Below, piece after piece: positions 1 to 14,248 of a stretch of DNA of 64,000 bases. This stretch comes from Daphnia pulex. Taxonomy: Eukaryota; Arthropoda; Branchiopoda; Diplostraca; Daphniidae. A program made the position numbers and the translations under genes. A model generated the notes under the pieces. It had not been told where the DNA came from, ran no database searches, and worked only from the letters and a program-made list of their open reading frames with translations. Each line of letters opens with the position of its first letter. The first letter of the stretch is position 1. The stretch spans positions 1,612,001 through 1,676,000 of the forward strand of contig NC_060017.1 of assembly GCF_021134715.1 (NCBI RefSeq), in the 5' to 3' direction.

Positions 1-3000
1 TCTTTTTTTATTTTTATTTTTCTCTCTTGTAATATTAATGTTCTTTTTCTCGCCAGTTATTTCCTCCGGTGCTGTATAGTGTTGTTGTTGTTTCCTTCCA
101 CGCCAAGTTGTATTTAAGTAATTGAATCCGTTTCTATACTCTACTCCGTCAAGTCATCTTTTTTTTTTTCTTTATCTCCCCTACATATTTCCCCCCCCCC
201 TCCGTCCAAAAGAAAAGACCTTAACGGTATACAGACGTGTTATCTGAATTATGATTTGTCTACACATTTTCAGTCTGGCGCTGTGTGGCGCTCAATTTAA
301 ATTGAACTCGCCCGCTTCTTCAACGATTTTCATAAATCATTTATTCATTTATTATAACGGAGGGTGTTTGTATGTACACATACAATGACACTCATTCAAT
401 GAATTGCTGTAAAGTGGGACACATATGGAAGTGACGGTATTCCTATGTTTATTGTGTGTGTGCAGAGCGACGAAAAGAGCAGCGGATGAATAAATTAGCC
501 AGCAGGCCAAACCTGACAAAAAGCTCAAAGGGAATATAAAAACTTTTGTCTGCGACTTTGTCCGTTTTTGATTGGAAGGGGCTCGTCACTACATTGTGAA
601 TTCTTGGCAACTTTATGCTGGGTTTGGCAACTACTATCGTATGCCAGCCAAACAAATGGGCTTGGCAATCCCCAGCGTTTAAGTATAGTATAAGATTCCT
701 CTACGGCAAGGTCGCCCTTTGGCAGCTACGCTTCTCGTAATCATTCGGACTGATCAAAAAAAGGGGGAAAAAATGAAAACAAATCACAGAGTCGACCAGA
801 GGAATAATCATTTTCAAAAAATCCAATCGAATGCAAATGAACCGCCCGATCAGAGGGGAAAAAAATAAGAAGAAATCGGAAGAAATAAGCACAAACATCA
901 TCAAGGTGTGCGTGTGCACGTATAATCTTGACGAAATGCACGTCTGGATGGGTTCATCATCATCCGGAATTTCAGATGTGATTGGTCTACAAACAGGGGC
1001 AACCAATACGATCGCGCGCGCACGGTGATGTCCGCCACAGATTGGTATAATGCGACCGTTACCGACTGCGTTCGGTTCCGACGGCCAGCCGCTCTGTGGC
1101 CGGCCGCCGATGAGATAAGAAGCTAAAGTGAACAGGGAAAAATGGGCGTTCACAAAATGAATATGCAAATTTTAATCATTGGAAAATTAGCCATCCGCGC
1201 TGACTGGAGGAATAAGAGACGACCTTGTTTCGTTTCTCCTTGATGAGCCGCCACCGTAACGTTATTCTCTTCCGCTGGGTTTTTCTTTTTGAGTAACAAC
1301 GAAATTTGTTCCAAGTATTTACGCAAATTTGACCGTAAGGGATATTTTTCTTGTTTAAAAAAAAAAAAAATGCTGTTTTGATTTCGCGGTTGATGTTTGT
1401 TGCTGGCCAGTGAGTATGGGTTGAGCACGGGAGATAAATATCAACCGGCCGCTAATGAGAAATCGCTCTGCCTCCCGGCTTTTTATACTCCGGCGCAACC
1501 TGTCGATCGCACCAGGTTGCAATAAACTTTTTTACGATCTCCAACTGCACGTCAATTTTTTGTTTTTGTTTTTGCCTTTTCTTTTATTCCGTTTTCTTTT
1601 CATATTATTGTGTGTATTTGTTTTTTTAAATTTCCTTTTTTTCTCCCCTCGAAAAAAAAAAGAGTCGATTCAATGCAAACACCCCACGCCCCAACCCGGG
1701 AAAAAGAGAAATGGAAGGGAGAAAAAATCGAAGGGGAACGAAAAAGAAAAGAACTTCACTTTGTTTAGCAGAACATTGACATTTCCTCCCATTTCCTGGC
1801 CGTCAAGATATTCTCAAGAGCTGTACCATAGGCTCGTCGTTCTTTACCCCATTCTCCATGTACCCCGCTGGGAGAAACTTGCCTGCCGATAGCACACCTC
1901 CGCAAGAAGAAGAAGAAGAAAAGGGAGGAGTTGCCAAGGTGGGGTGGACTATTGGAGAGATGGTTGTGACTTGACATGACAACTTATAAAGAGAAGATGG
2001 AACAAATGTTAAGAGTAAGTCTATAGCTGAAAGAGGATAACTCTTAACATATTCCCTCTTTTCTTCTTCTTCTTTTTCTTGTGGTTCCTGCATATGATTT
2101 TATCCCCCCTCTAAAAGCTGAACAAGAAAAAAAGGGAAGAAGAAAACACATGGGACTTGATGAACAATTCCACGGATTTGATTCGATATCGGTGCTGGAG
2201 GGAATGCACTTCCAGACACGAGACGACGAGATATATAAATTCGGAAAAGTGACGGTGAATAATTTTATCGAGTCTGCCAATCAGGTGGATGAAGGTCAGC
2301 GCTCAAAGTGCAGAAACACACGGACAAGGATTTTGGCAGATTTTTCAATCTGTCCTGTCCAACTCAAACAAGGAAGGTCCATCATTAATTGCCCATTTCA
2401 TCCTCTTTGATTTATTCAAATGAGCTTTGACTTTTAAAAGTTCCCATCGATCTCATCGTCGATTTCCAGTTTATTAGAAAATCCCGAGCGCCACAACGCG
2501 TTCTCGATTGATCTTCCACTTTCAATCTCTTGCTGAAATCAAATGCATCGTCGACCGGAGAGGTGACGCTCGTCTGGGAAATGATTTGAGCATGTGCCAG
2601 AGAATCGCCGATTTCCCTCATCAATTGCGTAACGCGGTTGCTAAGGGGGGCGTAGGACAACAGCACACTCGAGTCGGAATCATTTTTTCAAGGGAAAAAC
2701 CCAGCATGGCGTGGATAGTGTTTGCACAGTTATTGTTGTCGTTGACTATATACTAAACTCCCAGTAGTCCAGGATTTTTGGGCGCTGACGAATGTAGCCA
2801 ACCAAACACGATAGAGAATTCGGGTGTGGACCGGACGCATCGGGGAATTGAGTCATTGTGTTGGAAAGAAGGGAGCAAGAAAGGGAGGTTTGTCTCATGT
2901 TATTATTATGGCAAAAGACGAGTGATAAGAATCGGCCAAATGACGACTAGACGAGATGACCATCTCGACTGGCTTTTTGTTTCGCCTTTTCTTCTATAAA

Positions 3001-6000
3001 CAACAAATAGTGACAGATCACTCTCTTTTTCTTCCTTACAAATCTTTTTGTCTTTTTCTTGACATAACAATAACAGCAAAAATCATACGCAAGGAGATGT
3101 CAAAGTTTTGTTCGACTTTTTTGGATTTTTCATCTGAAACGTTGGAGGCGTCCGTCCCCCGCCCCGATGAGAAGAGCCGGTTATGTTGCACGATTTTTTC
3201 TGTCTAGTATTTATAACCTAATACACCTGAGCGGGTCCATCAGCGTGTACTTTCGGTCAAGAAGACGGGTTATGATAATTTTTTCCTTTTTGTTTTTGTT
3301 TTTACCTTAAAAGGTCCAGCCAGGTCCGTGTTGTCTGATAATCGAAAGAAAAACAGCTCAACAGTCGCCTCTTGTACATTTTCGAGTTGCCAGGAGGAGA
3401 GTGTGCAGCATCAGCAGCAACAGCACAGAGCCTTGGTCCGCGTCCTTATTTCCCTCTACCGAATACACACATTCACGCTGGAAAGGACTAACTCTTCCAA
3501 GTGTTAATTAGACATTAATCACTGGGGCTCGGGCCGCGGCGCCGCCAGTTAACAGTCGAGTTGAGTGAGTAAGTGTTATTCCCCCTCCTACCTCTTTAGA
3601 GCCTTTATGTATTGGCCGCTTTGGCTGTCGGGACCGCTCCGTTATCCGCCTCCGCCTATCTCGGCGTTGTACGTACGCACGGGTCGACTACTACTACTCC
3701 TTCTTCTTCTTCTTCTTTTCCCGACTACTTTATAACATCTTCCGCACCTTTGATGGGAAATTTGATTCCCTGACTACTCCTCCTCCCTATATATCTTCCC
3801 GGATTGATACGTACTTGCGCCGGAAGGATGGTTGTATATAATCGAACGAACTCTACCGCCGCCGGTTGCCATGCTGGAGCGTTTTGGCGCGTCGTGATTA
3901 TTGCTGTTGGACGGGCGTCAACCTCCAACTGGTTGATGGATTGACACCATCAACGCCAACGCGGAGAGCTCTTCACGATTTCGCGCCGCCACCGCAGACT
4001 CCCAGTCTCCGTCCCCCCATTTAGTGTTATGACGTATTATCCGAACCGACTGCTATCATCTGCCACTCACGAGATGTTGAGACGAAAGCTGCGATCCCAG
4101 TCATGGAGCTGTACAAGTTGATAGATAACAGTTTGATATGGTAGAAACTTTTGGGTTATTCTTCTCGCCATTTTAGTTGAGTCGTCGAGCAGAACACAGT
4201 CAGGCGAACGCCAAAGAGAAAAAGCCACCGACCAGGGGAACCGGATCGGAGGATTTGATTGTCAGTCAGTCGATTGACGCGCTCTTCATCTTCTCTCATG
4301 AAATTGTCACTTCGTATATTTCACGATCGGTTAGTCCTTTTGAATCCGTCGAGCCGTCAGCAGAGACTATTTAGGAGATGACGTTCTTACTAATAATCTC
4401 TCTCCTAAAAGTTGAAAAGCTTTTAAGTTCACGTTAGGACGTGACGATCATAAAAGGCGTCAATAGAGTTCAAACGATAATTCTGTCGCACTGTTGCGCT
4501 TCACTTTATCAAACGTGGGTATAACTGAAACTCTTGTTTGTACAATTGAATCGCAAGTCACTCGACGGGTCAATTGTGTGTCCAAATGCATTTGCCAATC
4601 TACCGAGAAAGATAGGGAAAATAAATGTCGCCTCTGTTTGATATTGAAATGCGCGTTGGCCGAATAATAATCGCGCTCCTTTAGAGATAAAGTTGCCACC
4701 ACCACACCAAGGATTTGCATGGGGGCGATGATAGATAGTATCGCCAAGCAGCAGGTGAACCTGATTAGCAGTATTGTTTGTCCAGGACCCATGATCCACT
4801 GAACAATGAAGAAACATCTGACACGTCCGATCAAATCGCGATAAGAGATCATTAAGGTGAGATCGCCTCGGTGATTAAAGCTTTGGCGAGGGCCGTCATA
4901 AAAATTCAAACTAGAAAACGGGATGATAAAGAAAACGGTCAAGACGTGACTTGTAAAAAACACACACACACACAAGGCAAGGCAGCAGCCAGGGGAGGAG
5001 GAGAGTAATAGTCGACAATTTAATGAGCAAGAGGTAGTCTAGAAGAGACTGTTATACAACATGCAAAGGGGGGCCATAATAAGGAGAGATTCGAATCGCA
5101 AAATAGACACGAGGATAACAACAATTTTCGCCTTCTTTTTTTCCCCCCTTTCGAGATGTGGCCGTTTTTTTCATTGCGACTCATAATTTTTAACGACTCT
5201 CGGCTGCCGCTGATATTGCTGACGAGAGGGACGCAGTTTGCTAAGACCCAACAATAGGGTGATCCCGGTGTTTAACTGCCCAACGGTTGGCCTAGTTGGA
5301 GAATACTGAAATGCTGGGCAGCGGATAACAGTCCCGGAGAGCAGCTTAGATTCCTTGTTTCCAATTCAGTCGAGCTGCGTAAAAGCAATAAACGTTGAAA
5401 TCGCCCACTCTACGAGGAGTGATTGTTGTTCTCCTCGTTGCATTTGTTGGATGGACGTTATTTCGTTTTGACCGCTCTCTTGCTCATTGCACCTTGGCCA
5501 TCTGCTGTGCTTACCTTGTACTAGCGATCGATCTCCCGTTTGAAAAAAAAAAAATAAACAAATCAAATAAATGATTTGGCGCTTTGAATCAAAGCAAATA
5601 AAATAATAATAATAAAAAAAAGTGTGTTTCTCTGTACGTCGATTTTGAGTCGAGATATATGGCTTAATTGAAGCCCAGCGCCAGACGGACATGAAAAGTT
5701 TTTGTGCGGCGGAGATATCGAACTAAACGATGGCGAGTTGAGCGGCTGATTGGGGGAGGAGGAGGAGGAGGTTATGCGCGGCGAGCGAAGAGGAGGAGAA
5801 GGGCGTATTTTGGTTTTTTATCAAAAATTCCTCGGCGAGGACACGTTAACTGCATCACAATCAAAAGACCTCGTTTTCCAAGAAATAAGATCTGGCGATG
5901 GCGACGCGGGCCGAAGGGCCATGATGAGGCTGCTGGACGGCTAGGCAGTAGAGGCGGCTGGACTAGTCGTCGTCGAGGAACCTATACGGTACCGAGAAAG

Positions 6001-6063
6001 AGAATCATGGCTTTTGCCCCACAGCGGCCGGCCCATAGCCGACTGGCCCCCATCGAGTAGCTC

Positions 6064-6084
6064 TCTTCTTCTTCTTCTTCTTCT
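6064..6084. repeat. CTT trinucleotide microsatellite
   Basis: About seven CTT units in a row, read directly. No gene overlaps it. Confidence 0.8.
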
Positions 6085-7457
6085 TTTTCTCAGATCGATT
6101 AAGATTAGGCGAAAGTTTCGTTTCTTTTTGTTTTTTACTATGCTCATAGCAAAGTTGTCCTGTTGGATAACACGGGTGATTCCTTGTATGGCAAACAGCC
6201 CAGCAATGTCTCCGCCGCGTTGTCGTCTCCTAAAACATTCAATAAACAAGGCGGACTCGGGACATGCAACCGAGCCATTTAGCAGCCGTTCCCCTTGCTT
6301 GCTTACGCAACATGGCCAAGGATAAAAAACTAAGCAACATTTGCATATACGGCGTATCGGCTAGCGTATCGTCACCTCGTCTTTCGCAAGCGCGCACTTT
6401 CCGCCCTCGACAAAACTGTACACCGTGACGTCTCTCCCAGCTACTGTGGGTGTACAATGCATAATGGCGGCTAACTAATTTCCTCATCTCCGTTCAACTT
6501 CAATAAAGATAACTGAAATCCGACTAGAACGACAAGGCTAATTTTCAATGGTTCATTTAATCTACGCCGAGCAGGAAGTGATGGATTGAAAGGTTTGCAC
6601 TTTTATTTTATGATTTTCTTTTTTGTGGGAGTTGGGAGGGTCGGTTGCATAACAAGGCCAGCCCTTCTCTAGAATCAGGTTACGTGAAAACGTAATCAAC
6701 TGCATTGGCATCCAGCTGTTTTAAATTCAAAAGTCCCGTTCGTTCGTTTTATTGGCCGTAGAAAGTCGTTCCACCAGCAAGCGGCCGTTATTGCGAGAAG
6801 ACCCGAGTTTCCTATATTTATTACAAGCATTGATTAGCGATAAGCGAATCCAGCTGGACCGGCAAACGAATTGAATTAAACGTCCATAAAAGGCCGAACG
6901 TGTCCTTCGTGATAGATCGTATCATATAATCGGAATCAAATGTAATGCCCACAATTCCATTCCCCATTGATTCTCCATTTGAATTGACCCGAATGGAATG
7001 GAAAATTCAACTTCCCGTCACGCAATCATCCGTGAATGGGTCCATTCAGCTTCATATCTTTCACAACAAAATACGCTTCCGATCTCTTTGGCGTCATCTG
7101 TTATCAAATTCAATCAAATGGCAAAATATATCGTAGTTGTTTGGCAACAACAAAACGTGTAATTTCACGAGTAATGCAACCCTTTCTCATATAAACTGGT
7201 TTGACACAATGCAATAACTTTACGGATTTTTCGAACGGATTTCATTGAATATATATATATAGAGGGTGGAAAAAAAAGAAAGGTATTGGCAGAAGAGTGT
7301 GGAAAGGCGCAGCCGGCTGACGTTTTCCTTCGCGGGTGACCAAAAAGTTTAAATGCAACGGAAGAAGAAGTCAACGACTGCGCTATGGAAAGAAGGACAG
7401 ATGAAAGAAAAGAGTGAAGTTCCCGTGATTGGCGACTTGAAATGAAGTGGAAGCCAA

Positions 7458-7482
7458 AATAATAATAATAATAATAATAATA
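7458..7482. repeat. AAT trinucleotide microsatellite
   Basis: About eight AAT units, about 100 bp beyond the stop codon of the CLIP protease and so possibly in its 3' flank. Confidence 0.85.
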
Positions 7483-7583
7483 GTAAAAAACCGTCGATCG
7501 ATGGCTGGCGCTAAATGCGTAGTCCGGTTTGAAGCAGCAAGCGGAAGAGTTTAGTAATGTATTGTGACTGTCGGAATTCTTCT

Positions 7584-10500
7584 TTAAGACAAAACTTTGG
7601 CCTTTATCCAGTCTGAATAGGAAGTCACTCGAGTGTACACGCCCGGCTTGTCTTTCTCTGCGCAGCGGATGCCTGTCCGAGCGAAGAATAGCGTGTGAAA
7701 AAACTCATTCAAAATAACAAAACGAATGAAGATGTTCCTTACCCCAAGAGACTACGCCCACTACCGCCCATCGGCCAGTAGACATTTGATACATCAACGG
7801 ACCGCCAGAGTCACCCTGCAGATGTCAAATATTAGCGGCAATCAATACGGATGCCAACACTCTTTTTTCTTACCTGACAAGAGTCCTTGCCACCTGCTTT
7901 GTATCCGGCACATAGCTGTTGCTCACTGATTGGCTGAGTGTAAGCCTTTTGGCAATCAGCCAGGGCCCAAATGGGTAGGATTACTTCCAACAGGACTTCG
8001 CTAGCTTGTCCACTGTATGACGTCGTTCCCCATCCTAAAGAAATCAGAGTTCATACGATGATTAACAACAACTGATTTAGCGTTAGAAAAAAGCCAAACC
8101 TGTGACAAATGCGCTCTGTCCCTCGAGAACAACATTTGACGGAGGCAAACAGATGGGCCAAATGTCGCTGTTGAACGTGGCCTTCGTCTTGAGTTTGATG
8201 AGAGCAATATCATTCTTGTAGGTTCGCCGGTCGTACGATTCGTGCATGTAGATGGCTTCCGCACCGAAATCCCGGCGAGCCTCGCTCACCTGACTGAAAT
8301 CGTATTCGCCCAGTCGAACGGTCAACTCCTCTGGCTTGAAACTAGACGGTGGATTCGAAAATTTGTGTTAATCATATCAACCTTCTACTGGATGGATGTT
8401 AGGGGAAGTTTTACTTGTCGACGCAGTGGGAGGCAGTTAGAATGTGTTGGTCTGTGATGAGGACTCCACCGCAATACTGATCAGTCTTGTCACGGAGGAG
8501 AGCAGCCATCCAAGGCCATTCGCCCTTATCGGCCGGAACTCCGCCCACGATCCTTGTCGTCTGTTTCATGAGCTCGCCGCAACCTAGAGTGTCAATGAGG
8601 TCCATAAAGTCGATCTGAGAAACCATCAAATGTAAGAAAAATGTCTACCTTTCTTGGGTGCGGCAGCAGTCGGCACTGCTGCGACTGTGGTTGCAATAGG
8701 GGCTTTAGTAGTTGGAGCTGCGGTCGTAATGGGCGCTAGGGTAGTAGGAGCGGGTGTAGGGGGAGGTGGAGGCGGAGGCCGAGTTGATGGAACGGTTGGC
8801 TGGGTATTGTCTGGACAGCACACTCCCATATAACTGTCGTCAAAACAAAAAGAGAGTTAAACCATACGTCACATTCTTCTTTTAAAAGGCAATTGACCTG
8901 GAATTTCTTCAACTTAAAGAAAACAAAAACATGACACGAAATGACAAAAACTCACTCGCTGCCGATGGGACAAGCATAACTGACGAAGGCATTCAACGTA
9001 GCTATAATTTCTTGCCGGGCACAGTGCTGGACGAAGCGGCACCGGCCAGACTGACTCAGAGGAGTCGAACATGTTTGATAGGCGAAATCCGGCTGTATAT
9101 GAATATAAATAATAGGTGATGAATTAAGTATAATAATCATCAAATAGGATGGATATTAGATATAGTTACGTTGCCAAATCCAAGATAATATGCCCGGCCG
9201 GGAATGAATCCTGGGACGTTGGTGCCCGATGGCAGCCACAGCGTCGATGTGCTGTCGATGTACTGTGCCCAGGTGAGACCTTTGAGTTCTACAAGGAAAC
9301 AAAAAAAAAATTAGAGTAATTCTATAACTAAAGGCGAACCATTTAAAATCAAAGGGTAACTACAGAACATGAGCTAGCTACGTCTACGTGCAAATTCAAT
9401 CAAAAATTCAATCATAATTCTTGGAAGAGTCTCGCATTTTCTTGTTTCGCTGTTGAATTAAATACCATGGGGCAAGTTGGCAATAGGAGAGTGAGTTGAA
9501 AAAATTTCGCCGTGTCCATGCCCATGATCAATTTCGGGACTCGGACGACATCTCCGACTATTCGGTCGTTGACGGCAAAATTCCGGACTGCCAGGGAAGA
9601 AATTGTTTGGTCTGTTTCCTTTGTATCCAAATCGATCGTTGAAGGAAAAAGGCACAAAAATACATGACGCATTAAAACAAATAGACTTTGATTCATCAGT
9701 TGCGTCCGTCTAGCAGTTAATCCATCACCTTGTCGTTATGCTCTTCCTGCCGAAGCCAAATATGCCAACACCGTCCAGTTCCATAATCGCACAACAAAAA
9801 GAATCAATGACATTGCTCAGATGTTACCAGTAAAGTGTCAAAAATGAAACCTGTAGACCTGACTCCAAGAAAATTAATGGAACGTGCTCTACAAGTGCTA
9901 GGCATTTTTTTTTTAGGAATGGTTCTTTTTTAGTTTAAGAGTTAGTAACCAAAGCAAAATAGTGGAAAACTTTTTGGTAGATAAAAAAGGAAATGTGTCA
10001 TAAGAATATGTGCTAAATCTTGGATCGTGTTTCAGCTAAACTAACTACATGAAATCAGATGAATAAAGCCAACAACCGGAAACCTTCACCAACCTGGCAC
10101 ATCAGCGAGATTAACTATGGTTATTTCTGTTGGCGGATTTTTAGTGGTTGTTGTAAGTTTGCTTTTCGTAGCTTTTGCAGTCGTTGTCGCTTTAGTTTTA
10201 GCTGTCGTGGTAGCTTTAGTAGTCGTTGTGGTAACTTTACCAGGAAAACTGACGTCTCCACCTCCTCCTCCTGGCTGCTGCTGAAACGGAACGCCTTGTG
10301 GATTAGCACCGAAGTTGGCCCAGGCCTGCGGATTTCCGAAGATACCCAAACCTGAATTTACTCCGCCACCGTTGTTTGCAGGACGGGCCAAATTGCTCAA
10401 CGCTTGGTTGAAGATTCCGCCAATTAGACCTCCGAATGCGTTGTTATTCAAATCTAATTGTTTCCCAGTAGCAGCACCATTTGAAGCCTGAGTGGCGGGA

Positions 10501-11638
10501 GTCCCGCCAGCCGGTCGGCTCAATGACGAAAGCAGACTGAACGCGTCATTTTGATCAACTGTATGTAAAAAAAAAATATATAGGTATGTATAATTGTATA
10601 TTTATATAAATTCAAAGAAATAAAGGTGAATTTCATTACTGAAGAAGTGTAGATCAAATATTAGTTCATTTTGCCCTTCGATACACTCAATTTAATCCAT
10701 GACAAAATTCCTACGCCACTAATTACTTGTTGCGAGCAGAGTAAACAAATCATTTAAAACTCATTAATAACAAGTTAGAGGTTATTCCAGAGAAACAAAA
10801 TATTTCCTTAAGAGGAACTAAAGGAATTATGGGTAAATTTGTATCTAATGTTTGAAATAAATGGAAAAAAATCGAATTAACGGATATATTAATCTACCAA
10901 ATCGAAAGACGACACTCAAGGATATCTACTTTTCCCATTTGCGTTCTTAAAATAAACGAGATATTTCAAATGCTCCGGCAGTTGGCATCCGAGACGAGCA
11001 AGGTCGTTCGACTAAAATCGTTTCGTGCGACTAACTTCCAGGTTTTCATTTCCTTCCTCATTCATTCCCATATTTGGAAATATTACCATGGACAAATGAA
11101 ACAAATAACTGACGTACATATGTGAATAGAACTAAACAATTTTAAGAAATTGGGCAACAGTGACTGATGATTCACGAATCGAGTAGAAAAAGCCGAAAGA
11201 ATTGAAAAGAAGCGGCTGAATGAAAATCAACAAAGAGGAAATGGATAGAAAAAAGAAAAAAAAAAATTGTCCGCCGGCTATTTTGTACGTTGCGCCATAC
11301 ACTCTTTATCCCCAAGGTTCAGACTGTGAGCCGACTCTTCTTCGCCTTGCCTTAATATTCTCTCGGCTTCGTTCGCCATCCCTCAAAGAATATTTGCACG
11401 AACTCAACAATTCCGTTATTCGCTTACCGATGTAACATTTTACAATATTTCACGATTTCAATAGACTAGCACTAGTAAAAAAGAATGACATTCTACCTTG
11501 ACGTTTCCTTCGCTCTTTAGGCCCGAACGATGATGGGTAGTCGATGTGGCCACGGCCGCTGACCGTCACTAATTCAGCCATTACGATGAGGCCGACGGTC
11601 AAATATACCCAACGTGATGTGGCTGAATTCCCCATCAT
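7584..11638 (-). CDS. CLIP-domain serine protease, trypsin specificity, 644 aa
   Basis: Secreted zymogen of the arthropod CLIP protease family, which acts in hemolymph cascades (clotting, melanisation, Toll). Eleven exons with GT-AG introns keep one frame: 11497-11638, 10094-10558, 9466-9618, 9170-9288, 8956-9092, 8649-8833, 8415-8583, 8100-8341, 7874-8034, 7743-7815, 7584-7672. Order: signal peptide (about 1-30); Gly/Asn-rich then Thr/Lys-rich region (about 50-200); CLIP domain with six Cys (about 298-346); Pro/Thr linker; protease domain. Activation site Arg411-Ile412 (RIVGG); His453, Asp501 and Ser594 form the triad; Asp588 at the S1 pocket base predicts cleavage after Arg/Lys. Cys402 is the usual link to the released light chain. 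The Thr-rich mucin-like insert is long for the family. The target protein cannot be told from sequence. It lies head to head with amylase A; its first seven exons have a partial copy at 17144-18052. Confidence 0.88.
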
Positions 11639-14248
11639 TTTAACACTGAAATCATCCGGGGGTCGAAATCACGTCACGATGCGACCAACACGCACTCTCA
11701 CAAAATACAAATGAAGAGAGGGAATAGAAATGTGAGAATGGTATAAGTTGACCAATTGTTGAGGTGATTACGATGCGTTGGGGCCAGAGAGCAGAGACGG
11801 TGAAATCCACCTGTGACACCGTGCGCAGCTGACGGGAGACTGAGGCTGCGAGTATGTAATGGCCGCTTCAACCACGAACCTTGGTTCTCTCCTGTTCTCT
11901 TCAATGTTTCTTTTTTTTCCCATACACCCACACATTTACGGCTTACCTGGGCCATTTTTCTTCTTCTTTTCTATTTTTCCAAGGCCTCTACAGTCGGCTT
12001 AGATTGAAAAATGCGCAATCGAAGACAAAGGACAATAATAAAAAGAAGGAAGAGAGGGAAAAAAGAGCACCGAGTACAACGAAAGTGAATACCGTACCAT
12101 ATGTTAGGGGAGGATAGGTTTAAACTGTAAACAGGTAAAATCATTCTGTCGTGTTTAATGGAGCTGAGATTACGACTAGAAGATTTTAGTTTTTCTTGTT
12201 CGTTGTGCTTACCTTTCCTTGCAATTACCTGCTTTTTTATTATTTTTATTTCTCAAGACGAAACATGTAGCACTCAATGCCAATGTCGTCTTTTTTAAAT
12301 TTGGGTTTCCCCCATGTTGGTAGATGCTCTACCTGTGCCGGATCTGAGTGAGACGGACATCATGACCATAGTGAAAGTTCTCCTCGCCACACAGGCACAG
12401 GCACACACACGTCTTCACAGTCTTGGCATCGTGTAATAAATGCCGGGCTTTTCCCAATTCTCACAAAAGAAAAGTATACCAGGAACCCGAATGGGAAAGG
12501 CCAAACAGAATTGCCTTGGTGACGTCATTTTCTCTATGAACTACATGTTTCCGGTTACGTATTTGAATATCCCTGTAAAAAAACAAGAGCATGTAAGGAC
12601 ACATTGTTGACGTCGGATATTTTGCGTGAATCCAACTGGAACAGTAGCGCAACTGAAGAGACAACGTGGGGGCCATTTTAATCAGTGGTGACTTGAACGA
12701 AGGAGCGGTAAGCTATATGTTTACACGACAGGGCGCTAATTTGGCGATCGCCTTGGACTGAGATTGACGATGTGGTTTTTTAGCTAGTTTCATTAATATA
12801 TATTTGGCTTTACATTAAATTGATTTGGTCAATGTCGGTCAAAAGCCGATAACCAAACGTATATTGCAAGGTAGTATGCATTATTTTAACCGCTAAGAGT
12901 AAATTTGTTTACTTTCAGATGAGATCGCCACACGACGGCAACGTAGAACAATCACATACTTTGCAAATTATTTCTCAGGAAGGCTTAAGCAATGATAAAA
13001 AAATTGGGTGAATGTCGAATTCTCGCAGACGTTCTGGCGTAATATTCACGCTATTCGCCGGGATTTACTGGGATTTACTTGACGGAGAATTTCTAAACTA
13101 TGCGTGAAATTACATGAACGCCATAATAAAGATTCAGGGTCGTTTGTTTATGCGAAACACAAGAATAGGAGATGTGATTTACAGTGTGTCGCTTTTATAT
13201 GTGGATTTTTTTGTCTTATTCCATCCGATTCCTTCTTGACAATAAAAGCAAGGTGCCCAATGTACTAATGCGTTTCGACGGTTCTTTCACGGCCGCAGCT
13301 ATACATACATGTATGATTTCAGAAAACCTTGTCCAATGAGTATTATTAAAATTGTGTGTTTTTTTTTTAAGCAGCATTGTGAATATTGCACTGCTCGAAT
13401 TTTTGATACAAAAAGTTTGTTTCTTTTGAACATGGGATGCAACCGTCTTGTTTTGCGTCCTCATTTGGCTTCATACCACGAAACGATTCCATCAAAAGGA
13501 AGCAATTTCCTTCCGGTATTTGGGCTGCTACAATTTTACCACACCCAACAGCCAACAAATAGCACCACACGCAACTTGACATCGATTCAAATCGCACATA
13601 ACAACTAAGGGCCAAAACGTTACAGGAGCGTGACTCCATCTTACGATAAAAAGCAATATCACTTTCAATTTTGTCATATTCAATTTTGTTCGTTTTAGAT
13701 TTGAAAAAAAAAATCAAGAACTTCTGGAGTAAAACGACACGGCAACTCTACAGGATGTGAATTTAAACGTGTATCAAGATAATGTATGATACGAGAAAAA
13801 GAGACTTTGAAATAGGTCACCCCTTGAAATTGTTAGTGATTTCGTAATGGTTAGCACCTGATCGGCATTGGCGCTTGTACGTCAGAGCAAACAAATATTG
13901 ATTCTTTTGGGCCAAGCAGAAAAACAAAAAATAACCTTTGGCATACAGTCAACAAACTGCAATGAAAAACAACATTTGATGCAAGCAGAGCAATTATCAG
14001 ATGCGGCGTTATGTCATTATGAACTACAAAATTAACAAAACCACATCACCTAGCCAATCAGTTAACGGTGATTCTACATGAAAAGCACAACTAGATTCTA
14101 GCCAAGCGTGTTCAACTTGAATTTTTAAGGTAATTTTTAATGCAAGAAAATCAGAATCTATTCAATATCAATTAATTAAAATAAAAGCGTTCTAAGAACT
14201 AAAGATTGGATTAATTAACTACAAGCTGATTAACTTTTTGGTAATAGA
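11639..14248. other. Intergenic region between CLIP protease and amylase A
   Basis: No gene found. It serves as the shared 5' flank of two divergent genes. Parts recur in the second repeat unit: 12560-12675 matches 18090-18195, and 12940-14248 matches about 19045-20558 with small indels. A TTATCA element (GATA site on the minus strand) near 13995 is conserved in the copy near 20268. Confidence 0.6.

Larger units (their letters stand above)
1..7583. other. Long stretch with no supportable gene
   Basis: I find no coding exon series with splice signals or recognisable domains on either strand here. Open frames are short and rich in low-complexity residues. What can be seen: simple GGA tracts near 5756-5772, a CTT run at 6064-6084, an ATA run at 7458-7482, and several T- or A-rich tracts. 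A sequence near 3545-3570 combines a run resembling an initiator with a good splice-donor consensus and could be a non-coding first exon of a gene outside the window, but nothing confirms it. Confidence 0.5.

Noticed and set aside
701-1168. 155-codon minus-strand frame with hydrophobic stretches
   Set aside because: Rich in Phe/Ser/Leu from T-rich sequence, no recognisable domain, and overlaps several equal-length frames on both strands.
4460-4975. 171-codon minus-strand frame with possible membrane segments
   Set aside because: No known motif, no splice partners, and overlapping frames of similar quality; coding status cannot be supported.
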